A stretch of DNA of 64,000 bases, taken from Glycomyces sp. YM15 (GTDB taxonomy: Bacteria; Actinomycetota; Actinomycetes; Mycobacteriales; Micromonosporaceae). This document shows, piece by piece, positions 60,768-64,000 of the stretch (position 1 is the stretch's first letter; each line of letters starts with the position of its first letter). The notes below the pieces were generated by a model. The model was not told the origin of the DNA. It searched no databases and was given only the letters and a program-made list of their open reading frames with translations. Location of the stretch: assembly GCF_016918015.1 (NCBI RefSeq), contig NZ_JAERMK010000019.1, forward strand, positions 1 to 64,000, read 5' to 3'. The position numbers were made by a program, and so were the translations under genes.

Positions 60768-62711
60768 ATGCAGTGGTACTACCCCGGTGGCGACGCCGAC
60801 GAGTTCGAGCAGACGATCGAGATGCGCCTCAGACGGGCCGAGGTCTGGGCAGATGCCAACGGCCGCGTCTTCGACCCGGGTATGACGCGGGAGGCGCTCA
60901 AATTCCGCCACGAGAGCCGCGACGGCCGCCTCGGGTACTGGACCCCGGACCTGGTGCGGGAGTTCCTGACCGAGATCGTCCCCGAGCGCTTCACCGGCGG
61001 CATCGAGCACTACGCGCACGTCCCCGAGGCGCTGCGCACCTGGCTGCGGTTCCTCGAATACGCCGCCGCGCTCCACCCGCTCGGGTCGAGCGCGGACGCT
61101 CTGGAAGCGGCCGTGGACGAATGCGCCGAAGACTTCCCGTCCGCGTTCACCGACCCCGGCAACTGGGGACCGGCGCGGATCGCGGCGGAAGCCGCGCTCA
61201 GGTCCGGCATCGACCCGGCCTCGCCAGGCGGTTTCGAGCGGTTCAACGCCTTCATGATGGACGAGAACGTCCGCTACGACCGCGTAGCGAGCGCAACCGC
61301 CATAGCCCGGCAGGCCGCCCGGCAGGTCCGCAACGAACGCATGCCCGCACTTCCCGCGGCCGAACTGCCTGAGCCTCAACGAATTCCCGCGCTCGCGGGC
61401 GACGCCGCAGCCGTCCGCGGCGCGGCGGCCTTCCTCGACTGGCTCGGCGAAGGCCGAGCCATCACCCAGCGCGGCAACCTCCGCAAGGCGGACGCGGTCG
61501 CGCTCGTCCAGCTCATCGGCACCGGCGACGACACCGAGAGTTTCACCAGCGCAACGGACCTGCCGGTCCTGAACTGGTACGTGGAACTCCTGCTCGGCAC
61601 CGGTCTGGTACGGCGCGTCAAGCAGCGTCTCGTGCCCGTCGCCAAGAACGCGCGGCTCGCCCGCGACCCGCACGCGCTGCTGCTGGCGGCATGGGAGGCC
61701 GAGCCGCTGTGGCGGCCCCGGCAACCTGGCCTGCTCGCGCCGTCGCGTTCGGAAGAGCACTATTCCTTCCTCCGAATGCTCATCGAAGCGCTGCTCGGGA
61801 CGAACGTGGCGCTTCCGGTCGCCGAGGTGAAGGAACGGATCGGTGCGGCAGCCTCCGGCGGCGACGACGGTCCCGACGGTCTCCGCCGCCTGGCCGTTTC
61901 ATTGACACTCCACCCGGAGATCGACCACGTTCTCACCGTGGTGCACCGGCTCGGCGCGGTCGGATTCGACGGGGAATGGGCACCCGACGAGTTCGGCCTC
62001 ACCGACCCGGACGAGGAGGTGTCGGTCCGGCTCACCGAACTCGGTCGCGCCCTGGTGTGGGCCAAATGGCGCGAGGCTGGTCTGACCGCCCCGGTCGTAG
62101 GGGAGTTGACCGGGTGCCCGGCGGCGGTGATGCTGGTGAACGTCGTCGATTACTACGACGAGGACACCGGCGTCGAGGAGATCCGACGCTGGCTCGCCGC
62201 GAACGGCGACGATCCGGCCCCACTGCTGGAAGGGATCGCCGCGAACCCGTTCCGCTCCCGCCAGAGCGCCATGTTGGGCGCCGCCGCGGACGCGGTCGGC
62301 CCGGAGCTGCTCGACCGCGCAGGACAGGACCGTCGTCTGGCGCCGATCGCACTGATGCTCAACGGTCTCCGGGGACGCGTCGATCTTGAAGCGCTGATGG
62401 CGGGAACCGAGGCCGAGCGTGCCCAGTCGGCGCTCGGCATCGCCGAGCAGATCCTGGAAATGGTCGAAACCCTCGGGCCGGAGGGGTACGTCGAGTCTAT
62501 GGAGGACATGCCGCGCGAAGCGCGGGAGGGAATGGCGCGACTGATCGCCGAGAGCGGCCACCCCGACCAATGGCTGGTCGACTTGTTCGCTGCGGAGATC
62601 GTGCCGCTCATGGCCGGTCCGGGAGCGCGCCGCCGGGCCGGCCTGGAGGATGCCCGCAACCGGGCCAAGCACCTGAAGCGCAAGAAGAAGCGCCCGAAGC
62701 GCCGACGCTGA
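60768..62711 (+). CDS. Large protein of unknown function
   Basis: 647 residues from the ATG at 60768; upstream in-frame codons to 60591 overlap the divergent mcrB start and are not counted. The frame GATACTGGGCCC just before the ATG looks like a leaderless actinobacterial promoter end (TACTGG). The protein is mostly helical and acidic with a very basic tail (KHLKRKKKRPKRRR). Notable segments are YYPGGDADEFEQTIEMRLRR, LGEGRAITQRGNLRKADAV and DEEVSVRLTELGRALVWAKW, with a plausible winged-helix character in the middle. I recognise no family. It is divergent from mcrBC at the edge of the defence region. Nucleic-acid contact through the basic tail is a guess. Confidence 0.7.
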   Translation: MQWYYPGGDADEFEQTIEMRLRRAEVWADANGRVFDPGMTREALKFRHESRDGRLGYWTPDLVREFLTEIVPERFTGGIEHYAHVPEALRTWLRFLEYAAALHPLGSSADALEAAVDECAEDFPSAFTDPGNWGPARIAAEAALRSGIDPASPGGFERFNAFMMDENVRYDRVASATAIARQAARQVRNERMPALPAAELPEPQRIPALAGDAAAVRGAAAFLDWLGEGRAITQRGNLRKADAVALVQLIGTGDDTESFTSATDLPVLNWYVELLLGTGLVRRVKQRLVPVAKNARLARDPHALLLAAWEAEPLWRPRQPGLLAPSRSEEHYSFLRMLIEALLGTNVALPVAEVKERIGAAASGGDDGPDGLRRLAVSLTLHPEIDHVLTVVHRLGAVGFDGEWAPDEFGLTDPDEEVSVRLTELGRALVWAKWREAGLTAPVVGELTGCPAAVMLVNVVDYYDEDTGVEEIRRWLAANGDDPAPLLEGIAANPFRSRQSAMLGAAADAVGPELLDRAGQDRRLAPIALMLNGLRGRVDLEALMAGTEAERAQSALGIAEQILEMVETLGPEGYVESMEDMPREAREGMARLIAESGHPDQWLVDLFAAEIVPLMAGPGARRRAGLEDARNRAKHLKRKKKRPKRRR

Positions 62712-62867
62712 GAGCGCTGGAGTCCCAACGCAGCGGCAAGGAGCGCACCCGCCGTTGCTGCGATCCGGCGCGTCGAACCGAGGGAACGAGGAGACGGCGG
62801 GTGTACCGGTGGCCAAGACGTGCAACCGGCTCGTCGGCCGGGGCACCGCCGAGGTACTCCAGGCGAT

Positions 62868-62897
62868 ACGCTCGGCCGGGAGATCCCGGCCGAGCGT
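62868..62897. terminator. Terminator between the unknown gene and the GNAT gene
   Basis: A perfect 13-bp stem (ACGCTCGGCCGGG and complement) with loop AGAT. It can end the leftward GNAT transcript (69 bases after its stop) and the rightward one (157 bases after its stop). The rest of 62712-62965 holds no gene I can support. Confidence 0.7.
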
Positions 62898-62965
62898 CTA
62901 CCGAACCTCGCCGCAAGCGGTACCCCAAGCTCAAGGTCGATGACGGGCACGCCCGGTCCGCGCTC

Positions 62966-63583
62966 TCACGATCCGGCAGGCTCACGCCACATCGGAATCA
63001 GCCGAGGTCCGCTCTCGGGCAGCTGGATGCGCTCGCCGGTCTCCTCGAACCCGCACCGCTTGTACAGGCGCGCCGAGTCCTCGGTGCTCGCCTCCAGATA
63101 TGCGGGCGTCCGCTCGCGGTCGGCCACCGCCAGCCGCTCGCGGAGCATCGCCCCGCCCGCGCCGGCCCCGCGATGCTCGGGCGCCACGGCGATCAGGTAC
63201 AGGTACAGGTGCGGGAACCGGTCGGGATGCGCCGCGCCGGTGGCGCGCAACGCCGTCTCGGCCCGGCGCAGGACCGCCAAGCCGGTAGACTCGGCCAGAG
63301 CCGCGGCCCGGTCGGCCTCGAGCTTGAGCTGATCGGCCGAGACCACCTGCCGCCACACCGAGATGCCCGCGATGTCCCCGTCCCGCTCGGCGACCCACAC
63401 CTCGTCGTCGGTCAGGTGGTCCCGAAGTGACTCGGTCAGGTACTGCGCATACGCGTCCTCCGGTACCGGCCCGGCCGACGCCACCCACGCATTGGTCGCT
63501 TCGTCGGCGGTCGCCGCCGCGTAAGCGGGCACCAGGGCCTCCAAGTCGGCTCCGCCGGCCCTGCGGATCGTGATCGCACTCAT
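62966..63583 (-). CDS. GNAT-family N-acetyltransferase
   Basis: 205 residues. It has the GNAT fold: ITIRRAGGADLEALVPAYAAA at the N-terminus, a central EVWVAERDGDIAGISVWRQ strand pair, and the acetyl-CoA site LYLIAVAPEHRGAGAGGAMLR (Arg/Gln-x-x-Gly-x-Gly/Ala type). The C-terminal LEASTEDSARLYKRCGFEETG is also typical. It acetylates an amine of unknown identity in the cytosol. It is divergent from the TetR-type gene that follows, which may regulate it. Confidence 0.9.
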   Translation of the reverse strand: MSAITIRRAGGADLEALVPAYAAATADEATNAWVASAGPVPEDAYAQYLTESLRDHLTDDEVWVAERDGDIAGISVWRQVVSADQLKLEADRAAALAESTGLAVLRRAETALRATGAAHPDRFPHLYLYLIAVAPEHRGAGAGGAMLRERLAVADRERTPAYLEASTEDSARLYKRCGFEETGERIQLPESGPRLIPMWREPAGS

Positions 63584-63652
63584 GATGCCTCCTCGAAAAT
63601 GTACGTCGTATCGACATCACGAAACTATCCCTCGCTGCCAGGAAGGTCTATG

Positions 63653-63684
63653 ATTTCGTCACACGATGAGCCTTGTGACGAAAT
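63653..63684. promoter_or_regulatory. Long inverted repeat before the TetR gene
   Basis: ATTTCGTCACA (63653-63663) and TGTGACGAAAT (63674-63684), perfect 11-bp arms 10 bases apart, between the divergent GNAT and TetR genes and nine bases before the TetR start. It is a good candidate for an autoregulatory site. A related half-site TCACGAAA occurs at 63616-63623. Confidence 0.6.
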
Positions 63685-63693
63685 GGAACCGCC

Positions 63694-64000
63694 GTGGACC
63701 GCTGCTCCCAATGCGGCACCGAGATCGACCAGCCAGAGCGCGGGCGCCGCCGCCGCTACTGCTCCCGCTCCTGCCAGGCGCGCGCCTACCGCGCCCGCGC
63801 CGCCGCCCCACCGGTGGAACGCGTCGCCCGGCCCCGAACGCTCACCTCCGGCCGCATCGCCACCGCCGCGATCGCGCTGGCCGACCGCACCGGGTTCGCG
63901 GGACTCACCATGCGCCGCCTGGCCACCGAACTCGGCATCGCCACCATGAGTCTCTACCGCCACTTCCCTTCCCGGGACGCGCTCGTCGTCGCCATGACCG
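63694..64000 (+). CDS. TetR-family regulator with N-terminal zinc ribbon, cut by window edge
   Basis: From GTG at 63694, 102 codons are open to the window end. Residues 4-27 form a zinc ribbon, CSQC and CSRSC with 15 residues between (CxxC-x15-CxxxC), followed by an Ala/Pro/Arg linker. The TetR helix-turn-helix follows (about 47-102: SGRIATAAIALADRTGFAGL, TMRRLATELGIATMSLYRHF). The ligand domain lies beyond the window. The zinc ribbon is an unusual addition to a TetR protein and could add DNA contacts or metal or redox sensing. The inverted repeat at 63653-63684 is its probable site. Confidence 0.75.
   Translation, partial: MDRCSQCGTEIDQPERGRRRRYCSRSCQARAYRARAAAPPVERVARPRTLTSGRIATAAIALADRTGFAGLTMRRLATELGIATMSLYRHFPSRDALVVAMT

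Overview
The window is high-GC DNA that reads as an actinomycete (class Actinomycetes). The evidence is the GC-rich codon use, frequent GTG starts, a DUF222 (HNH-endonuclease-type) gene, a DUF2867 short-chain dehydrogenase, a DUF4395 protein, CBM2/CBM13 secreted hydrolases, and ABC exporter / two-component pairs. The many secreted plant-polymer hydrolases suggest a soil or plant-associated saprophyte such as Glycomycetaceae or Micromonosporales. The genus cannot be fixed from the sequence alone.

Layout. 0-16 kb is mixed chromosomal content: a DUF222 gene cut by the window edge, a PH-like membrane protein, a two-gene ABC exporter divergent from a histidine kinase / LuxR-type regulator pair, a PAS-SpoIIE phosphatase, and an MFS exporter divergent from a frameshifted LysR regulator. 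Next comes a three-gene operon (stand-alone adenylation enzyme, TmpA-like membrane flavo-oxidoreductase, enoyl-CoA hydratase) that looks like a bacterial split version of the fungal TmpL protein. Isopentenyl-diphosphate isomerase, a DUF4395 protein, a MarR/methyltransferase divergent pair and a frameshifted lipoprotein follow. 16-23 kb is a first polysaccharide block: a CBM2-GH5 cellulase with a CebR-like box, a GH127 beta-L-arabinofuranosidase with a GH43-like enzyme, a VOC protein, and a CE1-type esterase with a ricin lectin domain. 23-27 kb holds a membrane protein, a lipoprotein and an SDR-DUF2867 protein.

27-46.6 kb is a coherent arabinan-type locus. It has three large secreted LamG/Ig-like/GH43 enzymes sharing an unfamiliar C-terminal module that ends in Cys-Gly, a LacI regulator, an extra sugar-ABC ATPase, and a complete YtfQRT-YjfF-type importer (binding lipoprotein, ATPase, two permeases). 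A WxL-domain protein and a DUF916-type partner with a C-terminal membrane anchor close the block. A 14-bp operator (consensus TGTTMCCGGTAACA) lies before the first GH43 gene, the binding-protein gene and the last GH43 gene. Weaker copies lie before the LacI gene and the distant GH127 gene. I infer extracellular arabinan breakdown, furanose uptake and one regulon.

46.7-61 kb is a defence region containing live and dead systems. There is a scar in which the 5' end of a DUF2397 gene (Wadjet JetA) is joined to the 3' end of a DUF2399 gene (JetD), the C-terminal remnant of a type I restriction HsdR, an intact 1612-residue type ISP restriction-modification enzyme, and an McrB-McrC pair whose McrC frame has lost its expected stop. 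A truncated copy of the 21-kb VOC gene is also here. The window ends with a large protein of unknown function, a GNAT acetyltransferase and a TetR regulator with an N-terminal zinc ribbon, cut by the window edge. I saw no rRNA, tRNA, CRISPR array or intact insertion sequence.
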